Below are positions 18,040 through 28,067 of a stretch of 36,788 bases of DNA, piece by piece. Every line of letters starts with the position of its first letter. Within the stretch, counting starts at the first letter, position 1. Where the stretch lies: assembly GCF_900143255.1 (NCBI RefSeq), contig NZ_FRDI01000013.1, forward strand, positions 37,163 to 73,950, written 5' to 3'. The translations under genes and the position numbers were made by a program. The notes under the pieces are model-generated. The model did not search any database, was not told the DNA's origin, and saw only the letters and a program-made list of their open reading frames with translations. The DNA is from Desulfovibrio litoralis DSM 11393 (GTDB lineage Bacteria > Desulfobacterota > Desulfovibrionia > Desulfovibrionales > Desulfovibrionaceae).

Positions 18040-19071
18040 TTATTTCTTTAATGTTTCCCAAAACTCTTTGGCACCGGGATGTATAGGCAATCCTTCTGTC
18101 ATGGCTGTTTCCGGAGAAATGGAACCAAAATCTTTAATTACTTCAGTAATCGCCTTGCGATTTTCCCATACTGCCTTCGTCATGGCGAATGCAAGAGAAT
18201 CGGGAATATTTTTGCGGATTATTAGACAGGTGGTGTCTCCGAGTGTCAAAATAGGCTTAGTAACGTTTTTATATGTACCCGGTTGAATTGTATATGTTCT
18301 TGTTTTAAATTTTTTACTGAGAGTAGCCAAAACTTCCGGACTTAATGGCAAAATTCTGGGTTGTGTATGTTCTTCCAGTGTGCGAATTAAAGGGACATCT
18401 GTGCCTGCTGTATAAGCAAAACAATCAATATCTCCATCAACAAAACGGTCTGCTATTTCTGCATAATCGCTAAAGGAAATTTGCCAGCCTTGTTCTTTGA
18501 GTGCTTCAAACGAAGTATTGTAACCATGTTGTAAAAGCATATTCAGCATAAATTCTGAGGCTGTACCGGGTTTTAAAGAGGCAAAGCGTAAAGGAATTTT
18601 TTGAGCTAATAGAGCCTCCATACTGTCAATATTGTGTGTGGCGGCAAAATCTTCACGCACAAGCACATAGAAAACCTGGGGGTATATATTACTCATCATT
18701 GTAACATTTTTCATAGCAATGTGTTGATATGCCGGCTCTTCTGATTGAGCCGCACCAAGAAAACAGGCGAGAGTAAAGCCCATATCGGCTGTATTATTAT
18801 TAATATCATTAATATTACTCAGCCCGCCACCAGAGCGACTAGAAGAAGGAAGTACGTCTTTTGATAAAGCGTCCGCTAAAGGCTTGCCCATTTGAAACCA
18901 TTGTCCGCCTTTTGGACCGGTAACTATACGCAGGTGTGCAGGCCATTTATTCTCGTCTTTTTTACTATTCTCCGCTTTAGCAACAAAGACTCCATGGATA
19001 CAAACAGCAAAAAGAGAATATGTGAATAAAAGCCCCACCAAAATTTTGTATAACGTATGTTTTTTATTCAT
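18040..19071 (-). CDS. TAXI family TRAP-type solute-binding protein, orphan
   Basis: TAXI proteins are periplasmic binding proteins, usually partners of a fused TRAP membrane subunit. The 343-residue protein has a signal peptide (positive MNKKH, hydrophobic core, AxA-like site near residue 33). The typical TAXI start LRIVTGPKGGQWFQMG and LADALSKDV follow, with FASLKPGTASEFMLNMLL in the middle. The ATG follows a strong GGAGG. No TRAP permease gene is adjacent in this window. The downstream gene on the same strand is a hybrid sensor kinase, so the protein could serve sensing rather than uptake. The ligand is unknown. Confidence 0.88.
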   Translation of the reverse strand: MNKKHTLYKILVGLLFTYSLFAVCIHGVFVAKAENSKKDENKWPAHLRIVTGPKGGQWFQMGKPLADALSKDVLPSSSRSGGGLSNINDINNNTADMGFTLACFLGAAQSEEPAYQHIAMKNVTMMSNIYPQVFYVLVREDFAATHNIDSMEALLAQKIPLRFASLKPGTASEFMLNMLLQHGYNTSFEALKEQGWQISFSDYAEIADRFVDGDIDCFAYTAGTDVPLIRTLEEHTQPRILPLSPEVLATLSKKFKTRTYTIQPGTYKNVTKPILTLGDTTCLIIRKNIPDSLAFAMTKAVWENRKAITEVIKDFGSISPETAMTEGLPIHPGAKEFWETLKK

Positions 19072-19192
19072 AAGTTTTCCTCCTGCTTAAGATCCTTTTG
19101 TTATTTATATAGCATTTAGACTATTACACGATAGCCTAAAAGTGGCTTCCTTTAAGAAAACACTCTAAAAAAACACGAAGAAAGAAAAGTTA

Positions 19193-19295
19193 TTTTCCCT
19201 TTAAAATGATTGTTTTTTGTGGCTTAAGACATTTTATGCTTGTGCAAACAGGGCATAAAACGATGACAAAGAACGCAAAACAGAGTTTTGTAATG
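19193..19295 (+). repeat. Intergenic repeat, copy C
   Basis: A 103-bp copy, the longest. It can form two hairpins. TTTTATGC (19232-19239) pairs with GCATAAAA (19253-19260), and CAAAAC pairs with GTTTTG near 19276-19290. It is oriented away from the TAXI gene and has no plus-strand gene downstream. Confidence 0.75.
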
Positions 19296-19400
19296 GTCTT
19301 GCGTTGTTATATATTCTAATAACATATGCTTTATTGTATAATCAAGGTGTTTTTATGGAACGCTTAAAATAAGTTTTTCGAACTTAATAATATATATTTA

Positions 19401-19443
19401 AAAACTAAGGTAAGCTTGTTTATAAAAAGCTAACCTTAGTTTT
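19401..19443. terminator. Strong bidirectional terminator-like hairpin
   Basis: AAAACTAAGGTAAGCTT (19401-19417) pairs with AAGCTAACCTTAGTTTT (19427-19443) with one mismatch. The A-tract and T-tract on the two flanks allow termination in either direction. No annotated plus-strand gene ends here. It might close a small transcript starting near copy C. Confidence 0.6.
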
Positions 19444-19535
19444 ATAAAATCATTTATTTTTTCATTTTTCGTGATTAACATAAAGATATTTAACCATATA
19501 AAATATATTATATATTTCTTGATACAATTAAACAA

Positions 19536-19572
19536 CACAAAAAAAAGCAGCTAGATTTTTTATCTAACTGCT
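19536..19572 (-). terminator. Rho-independent terminator of tRNA-Val
   Basis: On the minus strand, AGCAGTTAGAT pairs with ATCTAGCTGCT (one G-U pair) and is followed by a run of eight T. It lies 11 bases past the tRNA 3' end. Confidence 0.85.
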
Positions 19573-19582
19573 TAGTTATTTA

Positions 19583-19658
19583 TGGTGGGCGGTGCAGGGA
19601 TCGAACCTGCGACCCTCGGCTTGTAAGGCCGATGCTCTCCCAGCTGAGCTAACCGCCC
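19583..19658 (-). tRNA. tRNA-Val (anticodon UAC)
   Basis: On the minus strand the 76-base sequence begins GGGCGGTTAGCTCAGC and ends CACCGCCCACCA, with the CCA encoded. The acceptor stem GGGCGG pairs with CCGCCC. The anticodon arm is TCGGC, loop CTTACAA, GCCGA, so the anticodon is TAC (valine). The T-loop GGTTCGATCC is canonical. It stands alone. Confidence 0.97.
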
Positions 19659-19797
19659 GAATAATTTAAAAACACATTTGAAGAAACATCTTTTTATTTA
19701 AAGTATAAGAATTTGTCAACACTTTTATTATAAAAAGATAAAATATTTTCTTATTTATTTATAATATATTGATATTAAACAAATAAAAACAATTTAT

Positions 19798-21003
19798 TTA
19801 AAGTTTATTTGCCGTCAATTTTTGTTTATTGTTTGTTTTTTTGGCTTGTTTTATTTGTTTTTTGCTTTTTTTAGAGCTTTTGACTTTTTTACTTGTATCA
19901 ACAATGATTTTATCTTTTTCTTCTACCAAAGACGGGTTTAAATAGTCTGCAACAGCCAAAATTGTATTCGCATATTTTTTACTGTTGTTATAACGCATTA
20001 GAACTTTATGATTTTCCGCTCTGCTTTTTTCTTTTCTCCAACCGTGTTTATAGAGAAAATTACTTAAACTTCTGATAGCGTCCGGGTGAGTAAACAAGTT
20101 TACTTTCCCGTCGTCATCGCCGTCAACAGCGTATCTTTTTAAATTAGACGGCATAAATTGACAAAATCCGATAGCTCCGTAAACAGAGCCGGTTATTTGT
20201 GTGCTATCAATATCATTTTCAATACAATGTACTACTAAAGCTTTAAATTCGTTATAAGCCCAAGCTGATTTTTCTTTTACTTTAGTTTCAAGCCAAGCTT
20301 TTTGATCTTCTTTGGCGTTTAAAGCCGTAAGAGTATCTTCAACATCGGCTATATCTTGTGATGATGCCATTGAAGCCAAACTCCAAACGGCGTTATCGGT
20401 TCCAAGATAAGTTCCGAGTCTTGTTTCTAAAAACAATAAACCAACCGCAACCTCTTTTGGAACACCAAATTCATCTTCTGATTTTTTAAAATATTCTTTA
20501 TGTTCTTCCAAATAAGTTTGGGCTTTAAGCATATTTTCCGGAGTAACAATATTCGGATAAATAGTCATTTTAGGTGTTTTATTAGCTTGAGGCGTGCGTT
20601 TAGTAAATTTAATACGATATAATTCTTTTACTTTTGTTGCCATGGCTTTATTTTCATAAGCCGGCAAACTGCAAAACAACTTATCTATTTCCGGACTGAT
20701 CAAGTTATCTTCAGCAAGTTTTGCATGCAAATTTTTCCAATAATTGTCTTCAAGTTTGATATTGGAAACATAACTTTTGTCAAAAAGCTTTTTATTTAAA
20801 GGTTTTTCAACTTTCAAAGTTGAGTTTGTATTAGTTGAGTTTGTATTAATAGAAGCACTATCTGCTTGTTGTGTTGCATTTTGTTGATTATTAACGGTTT
20901 TAACGTCTAAAGTGCTTCCCGCATGACTTTTTGATTGGCATGAAAAGAGAAATGGTAATACCAAAAAACAAAACAATATTTTTAATTTTTTATGACTATA
21001 CAT
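19798..21003 (-). CDS. Lytic murein transglycosylase lipoprotein, MltB/SLT_2 type
   Basis: Lytic transglycosylases of this type cleave peptidoglycan glycan strands with formation of 1,6-anhydromuramic ends. The 401-residue protein has a lipoprotein signal ending LFSC with Cys22, then a low-complexity Asn/Thr/Ser linker. The catalytic domain contains VAVGLLFLETRLG, where Glu193 is the expected catalytic acid, and YGAIGFCQFMPSN, FTHPDAIRSLSNFLYKHGW and VLMRYNNSKKYANTIL. The last 30 or so residues are very lysine-rich and may touch the cell wall or membrane. Only a weak ribosome-binding site is visible. Confidence 0.88.
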   Translation of the reverse strand: MYSHKKLKILFCFLVLPFLFSCQSKSHAGSTLDVKTVNNQQNATQQADSASINTNSTNTNSTLKVEKPLNKKLFDKSYVSNIKLEDNYWKNLHAKLAEDNLISPEIDKLFCSLPAYENKAMATKVKELYRIKFTKRTPQANKTPKMTIYPNIVTPENMLKAQTYLEEHKEYFKKSEDEFGVPKEVAVGLLFLETRLGTYLGTDNAVWSLASMASSQDIADVEDTLTALNAKEDQKAWLETKVKEKSAWAYNEFKALVVHCIENDIDSTQITGSVYGAIGFCQFMPSNLKRYAVDGDDDGKVNLFTHPDAIRSLSNFLYKHGWRKEKSRAENHKVLMRYNNSKKYANTILAVADYLNPSLVEEKDKIIVDTSKKVKSSKKSKKQIKQAKKTNNKQKLTANKL

Positions 21004-21129
21004 TTTAACATCTCGAATTAATTTATAAAATTATTAAAATATTTTTTTTTGAAAAGCTAACTAATTATTTTCAGAACAATAACAAATTTTTTCTAAAAAT
21101 GGTAGTAGCTGTTTCAAGAAAATTTAATT

Positions 21130-21903
21130 TTATGTTTTTTCCCAATAAGCTAAAAACTCTTGGTTTCCTTTACTGCCTTTTATATTTGAAGGAACTGTTC
21201 CGATTAAAGTCCAGCTAAGTTGGCTTTTTACACAATCTAAAACAAGATTAACCGCCTCTTCTTGTTTTTCTTGGCTTTTCACTATTCCTTTTTCGGTATT
21301 TCCCGGACCAAGTTCAAATTGTGGCTTAATTAAAGCAACAATTTTTGCGTTTGGTTTTAAAAATTTTTCACAAGCCGGCAAAATTAAGGTTAAAGAAATA
21401 AAAGAAACATCGACCACCAAAATATCAACCTTTTCAGGTAATAAACTTTGATCTGCCGTTCTTAAATTTACTTTTTCCAAAGAAATTATCTTTTTTTCTT
21501 TCTTTAACTTTTCATGTAATTGGTTATAACCAACATCAACGGCATAAACTTTAGAGGCCCCTAGTTGAACCAAACAATCAGAAAAACCTCCGGTAGAAGC
21601 ACCGGCATCAAGAGCTACAAAACCGTTAACATCTATATTAAAATGTTCTAAAGCTGTTAAAAGTTTATAAGCCCCTCTACTAACAAAGCGACTATTTTCA
21701 ATAAGTTCAAAGCGAGTATCCGCCGATAATTGTTGTCCGGCTTTTTCAACTTTTATTTTAGCTTGATTAGTTTCCAAAGGTAAAATAAAAACTTTTCCTG
21801 CCATAATATAGCGTTTTGCTTGTTCACGGCTTTCGACCAAACCGGCATCAAAAACAAGTTGATCAGCTCTTTGTTTTTTTGGTTTTATTTTTTTATTAAA
21901 CAT
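21130..21903 (-). CDS. tlyA: TlyA family rRNA 2'-O-methyltransferase (S4 domain plus FtsJ-like domain)
   Basis: TlyA proteins methylate 2'-hydroxyls in 16S and 23S rRNA and were first described as haemolysins. The 257-residue protein has an N-terminal S4 RNA-binding domain (RADQLVFDAGLVESREQAKRYIMAGKV). SRGAYKL (75-81) and the SAM-binding loop DAGASTGGFSDCL (99-111) follow, then VDVSFISLTLILP and ALIKPQFELG. The spacing fits the K-D-K-E catalytic pattern of FtsJ-like enzymes. It is divergent from dnaA across a gap of only 74 bp, at the point where coding direction switches. Confidence 0.92.
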   Translation of the reverse strand: MFNKKIKPKKQRADQLVFDAGLVESREQAKRYIMAGKVFILPLETNQAKIKVEKAGQQLSADTRFELIENSRFVSRGAYKLLTALEHFNIDVNGFVALDAGASTGGFSDCLVQLGASKVYAVDVGYNQLHEKLKKEKKIISLEKVNLRTADQSLLPEKVDILVVDVSFISLTLILPACEKFLKPNAKIVALIKPQFELGPGNTEKGIVKSQEKQEEAVNLVLDCVKSQLSWTLIGTVPSNIKGSKGNQEFLAYWEKT

Positions 21904-21977
21904 AATTTATTTAATTATATTGTTAAAATTGTTTTTATGAAATCTTTGCCAAAATACTTTACTTGTTATATATTGTC

Positions 21978-23366
21978 ATGAAAACAACAAATAAATCCAA
22001 AATTATGCTCAAACAACAAATAAAAAATATTCTTCAACCTAAATATAGTGAAAGCGAATTAAATAGCTTATTTAATCCCTTATCTATTAATATTGAGTTT
22101 AATCAAAGTGATAAAAAACTTGATAATAACTCAATTAAAACTATTTATGTTGCCTTTCCACACCATTTTTTTTCAAGATGGTTTTTTGATAAAGGTATTT
22201 TAGCTTTTGAACAAGCGTTATCAGAACTTAATATTGACCTTAAAAAAGTTAAATATCAAATAAAAAATAAAGAAATAAAAAATACTGTCATTAATAATAA
22301 GTCAAACAAAAATTATTTTGAACAAATTAATCAAGTTAATTTCAAAAATAATTTAATTTCAAAACTTGATTTTAACTTTGATGATTTTTTTTATAACGAT
22401 AAAAACTTTTTTCCTTTTAGTCTCGCCTGTGATATTTCAAAAGGTAATAAAAAACAAGGATATAATCCAATAATTTTTTATGGAAACAAAGGAGTTGGAA
22501 AAACCAGCCTTTTAATTGCAATGGTTAATGAATTTTTAAAAACAGTTGATAAAAATAAAATTTGTTTTGTTAATACAGAAGAATTAAACGAACTTTATAT
22601 AAATTCAAAAAATAAAATAACTATAAGAGATTATTTAAAAAGTAACCAAGTTTTTATCTTAGACGAAATACAGTTTTTACTTGATTATCCAAAATTAAAA
22701 AAAGAATTAAATATCTTATTAAAACTATTCAAAAAACAAAATACTCAAATATTAATGGCATCAAGCCAAAAAATTAACGAGATGGATTGGCTTGGCGAAG
22801 ACCTTTTTACTTTTTTGTGTGGAGGAATTTGTCTTGAGATAAAAGAGCCTGATCTTGATATTAGAATTAAATATATCAAAAATAAAATAGAAAAATTAAA
22901 TATAAACCTTAACTCCGAACAAATTATTTCCATTGCTCATAAAAATCATGGTTTTACTTTGATTGATGGTATTTTGTTAAAAATAAAAGCTTATTTGGAA
23001 TTATATGATAACCAAATGAAAGAGAAAGATTTTAACAATATATTAAACAATACCTCAAGTATTAATTTAAACAGCTCAAGTCATATAGCCATAATAGAAA
23101 TAGTCGCAAAGTTTTTTGATTATACCACAGAAGAAATATTAAGTAATAAAAGAACACAAAATTTGGTAACAGCCAGACAAATAGCTATGTATATCTGTAG
23201 AAAAAAACTATCTTTATCATATCCGAAAATAGGTCATGTTTTTAACGGAAAAGACCATACAACTGTTATGCATGCTATTAAAAAAATTGAATATGTTATA
23301 GATAGTAACAAAGATATGAACAAGCTTGTACACAACATAATGAAAAAGTGTAATTCTAACATATAA
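21978..23366 (+). CDS. dnaA: Chromosomal replication initiator DnaA, divergent ATPase domain
   Basis: DnaA binds and opens the origin. The 462-residue protein has an N-terminal domain I, a short linker and an AAA+ domain with Walker A GNKGVGKTS (169-177) and Walker B FILDEIQF (Asp229). Domain IV has TARQIAMYICRKKLSLSYPKIG and the signature GKDHTTVMHAIKKIE. By eye against E. coli DnaA, the box VII arginines R281 and R285 align with Asp275 and Phe279 in EDLFTFLCGG. Sensor-2 R334 aligns with Thr327 in HGFTLIDGIL. DNA-binding residues look conserved. The protein is very rich in Asn, Lys and Ile. The start is uncertain: no clear Shine-Dalgarno precedes ATG 21978, and ATG 22005 is an alternative. 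Followed by dnaN, gyrB and gyrA. Confidence 0.93.
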   Translation: MKTTNKSKIMLKQQIKNILQPKYSESELNSLFNPLSINIEFNQSDKKLDNNSIKTIYVAFPHHFFSRWFFDKGILAFEQALSELNIDLKKVKYQIKNKEIKNTVINNKSNKNYFEQINQVNFKNNLISKLDFNFDDFFYNDKNFFPFSLACDISKGNKKQGYNPIIFYGNKGVGKTSLLIAMVNEFLKTVDKNKICFVNTEELNELYINSKNKITIRDYLKSNQVFILDEIQFLLDYPKLKKELNILLKLFKKQNTQILMASSQKINEMDWLGEDLFTFLCGGICLEIKEPDLDIRIKYIKNKIEKLNINLNSEQIISIAHKNHGFTLIDGILLKIKAYLELYDNQMKEKDFNNILNNTSSINLNSSSHIAIIEIVAKFFDYTTEEILSNKRTQNLVTARQIAMYICRKKLSLSYPKIGHVFNGKDHTTVMHAIKKIEYVIDSNKDMNKLVHNIMKKCNSNI

Positions 23367-23706
23367 ACTTCAAATAAGAAATTTATACAAAAATAAAGAA
23401 ACAAGATAGGAACATTTTTATTATTAAAAAAAACATAAAAAACAATTAGTTATAAAAGTTATAAACAATATTCACAAGCCAATAACAAAACTATCTTAGA
23501 TATTTTATTTTATTTTTATTTATAAAAAAACAGACTTGAATCTTAGTTGGTTGATTTTTAAAATTTTTTTTAGTCTAAAATTAAGATTGCAAAATACTCA
23601 ATTTTTGGTATTTTTAAGAGTCATATTTTTAAAATCAAAAAATAAAATTTATATATTTTAAAATTTAAAGAGTTTAAACCTCTTAGTCTTTAGTAGGAGT
23701 TTTTAT
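23367..23706. other. 340-bp dnaA-dnaN intergenic region, candidate replication origin
   Basis: There is no gene. The interval is extremely AT-rich, with long A and T runs around 23500-23560 and 23570-23670 that would suit an unwinding element. Near-matches to the TTATNCACA DnaA box, each with one mismatch, are at 23383-23391, at 23459-23467 and 23468-23476 (adjacent, same strand), and at 23326-23334 inside the dnaA end. The gene order and the nearby strand switch favour an origin here or in the 74-bp tlyA-dnaA gap. No perfect box was seen, so this is tentative. Confidence 0.4.
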
Positions 23707-24870
23707 ATGATTCTTAACGTTGAAAAAGAAGAAATTATCGAAGGTTTACAGACTGCTGCCGCTATTATTCCCCCTAAAACAGGGGCGGCCTATTTAAGAT
23801 CTATTTGGCTTAAAGTAGAAAACAATAAACTCGGTATTTTATCCACAGATTCAAGTATTGAATTTATTGGTAATTATTCTGCCAATATTTCTGAAGAAGG
23901 CTTAATCGGTGTTCAAGGTAAGGCTTTTGTTGAACTTTTAAAAAAATTACCTAACGGTACTTTAAGTTTTAAAGCGAAAGGCGAAAACTCTGTTTTAATA
24001 ATTGAACAAGGTAGAAAGAAATATAAACTTCCTACCCAAGAATCAAGTTGGTTTCAAAACTTTTCAGAGTTTTACGAAGAAAACGCCGTTGAGTGGTCTG
24101 CTGATTTTTTACAAGAACTAATTGACAGAATTTCCTTTTGTATCAGCGATGATGAAAGTTCTGAGGGTGTATCTTGTTTTCTTTTAAAACCTAAAGGCGA
24201 AGGTAAAATAGAAGCTTGTGGTTTAAACGGTCATCAATTTGCACTGCAAAGCTTTTTAAATGATGCTTTACATGATATTTTACCTGCAAACGGTATTTTG
24301 ATTCAAAAAAAATATTTGAATGAATTAAAAAAATGGTTAGCAAATAAATCTGATATTCAAGTTAGTATTTTAGAAAAACGTATATTTTTAAGAAGTATGG
24401 ATAAAAAAGAAAGTATGAGCTTGCCTTTGGCTGATTTTTCTTTTCCTGATTATACCAACTTTTTAGGAAGAATTTATGCTACGGATATATCAAATTTAAT
24501 AATTAACCGCCCTGAAGTTATTGATGCCCTTGGTCGTTTATCTATTTTTAACAATGAAAACAATCGTTGTACTTACTTTGATTTAACAAATTCTGATCTT
24601 GTGTTATCATGTACGGGTCAAGATGTGGGAAGTGCTACGGAAATGCTTGATATGCAATATCAAGGCGATATTAAAAAAATCGCTTTTCCAACGCGTAATT
24701 TAATTGATATTTTCGGACATTTTAATTCAGAAAAATTAACCATGATTTTTACCGGAACAGAAGGCTGTTGTGGAATTAAAGGCGAAAATGACCAAGATTA
24801 TGTGGTTATAATTATGCCTATGAAAATAGTTGAAGAAACTTTTTACAACGAAGAAGAAGTTGATTCTTAA
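23707..24870 (+). CDS. dnaN: DNA polymerase III beta subunit (sliding clamp)
   Basis: The beta clamp is a ring-shaped dimer that tethers DNA polymerase III to DNA. The 387-residue length fits the three-domain clamp fold. Recognisable parts are the N-terminal LNVEKEEIIEGLQTAAAIIPPKT, LPLADFSFPDYTNFLG in the middle, and the C-terminal DYVVIIMPMKI, near the hydrophobic cleft that binds polymerase and loader peptides. A GGAG sits 7 bases before the ATG. It lies between dnaA and gyrB in the classical origin-proximal order. Confidence 0.95.
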   Translation: MILNVEKEEIIEGLQTAAAIIPPKTGAAYLRSIWLKVENNKLGILSTDSSIEFIGNYSANISEEGLIGVQGKAFVELLKKLPNGTLSFKAKGENSVLIIEQGRKKYKLPTQESSWFQNFSEFYEENAVEWSADFLQELIDRISFCISDDESSEGVSCFLLKPKGEGKIEACGLNGHQFALQSFLNDALHDILPANGILIQKKYLNELKKWLANKSDIQVSILEKRIFLRSMDKKESMSLPLADFSFPDYTNFLGRIYATDISNLIINRPEVIDALGRLSIFNNENNRCTYFDLTNSDLVLSCTGQDVGSATEMLDMQYQGDIKKIAFPTRNLIDIFGHFNSEKLTMIFTGTEGCCGIKGENDQDYVVIIMPMKIVEETFYNEEEVDS

Positions 24871-24895
24871 AATAAAAAATAATTAAATAATTTAA

Positions 24896-27355
<2,460 letters not shown>

Positions 27356-27365
27356 TTAATAAGTT

Positions 27366-28055
27366 ATGAGATATATTAATTTAATTACAATCTGTGTTGT
27401 GTTGATGTTGAGTTTAACGGCTTGTCAAACTCAAAAAACTCAACAAAATCAACAAGCTAAAGTTGATGGCTTTAATATTAAATATATTAAAAAAACAAGT
27501 TGGACTAAAAACAAAGAACTTGATTCAGCTTATTATTCTTATGTAACAGGTAATTTTAACGATTCTTTTAAGCGTTTTGAAGCTTTATCAAAAACAAAAG
27601 AAAAAAAAACGGCTGCCGAAGCTTCCGCTATGCTTGCTCGCTCTTATGAACAACAAAGAGGGGTTGAGCCAAAAGATTCCGAAACCAATCTTTTGTTTGA
27701 AAAAGTAAAAAAAATGTATGAAAGTTTGAAAGTAAAAAACAGCCCTGTTGCCAATATTTATCAAAAAATGTTTTTTAAAACAGAAATAAACGATAATGAT
27801 ATAAAAGAATTATCTTTATTAGCAGAGAGCGGACATATTCCGGCTAAAAATCTTTTAGGTGTAATTAAAGAAAAAAGCGGAGATTACTGTTCTGCTTTTA
27901 AAAACTTTGAACAAGCAAGTTTGGCGGGTTATATTCCTGCTTTTTATAATTTGTCCCGTTATTATGCCAATGGTCTTTGTATTGAAAAAAATTTAGTTAA
28001 AGCACAAGAATTAGAAACAAGAGCCTATAAAATGGGTTATAACATAAGCAAATAG
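27366..28055 (+). CDS. Sel1/TPR-repeat lipoprotein between gyrB and gyrA
   Basis: The 229-residue protein has a lipoprotein signal peptide ending LTAC with Cys20, followed by a Gln-rich segment. TPR-like helices come next, then two Sel1-type repeats: SGHIPAKNLLGVIKEKSGDYCSAF and AGYIPAFYNLSRYYANGLCIEKN. Sel1 repeats usually mediate protein-protein contacts. The gene sits between gyrB (10-bp gap) and gyrA (12-bp gap), so it is almost certainly cotranscribed with the gyrase genes. I cannot assign a function. No strong ribosome-binding site is visible. Confidence 0.85.
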   Translation: MRYINLITICVVLMLSLTACQTQKTQQNQQAKVDGFNIKYIKKTSWTKNKELDSAYYSYVTGNFNDSFKRFEALSKTKEKKTAAEASAMLARSYEQQRGVEPKDSETNLLFEKVKKMYESLKVKNSPVANIYQKMFFKTEINDNDIKELSLLAESGHIPAKNLLGVIKEKSGDYCSAFKNFEQASLAGYIPAFYNLSRYYANGLCIEKNLVKAQELETRAYKMGYNISK

Positions 28056-28067
28056 CTTGAGGTTAAT

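Larger units (their letters stand above)
19072..19582. other. 511-bp non-coding region between the TAXI gene and tRNA-Val
   Basis: No gene is visible. The region holds copy C of the intergenic repeat (19193-19295), a strong symmetric hairpin (19401-19443) and the tRNA terminator (19536-19572). Between them is only a five-codon ATG frame near 19354. Confidence 0.6.
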
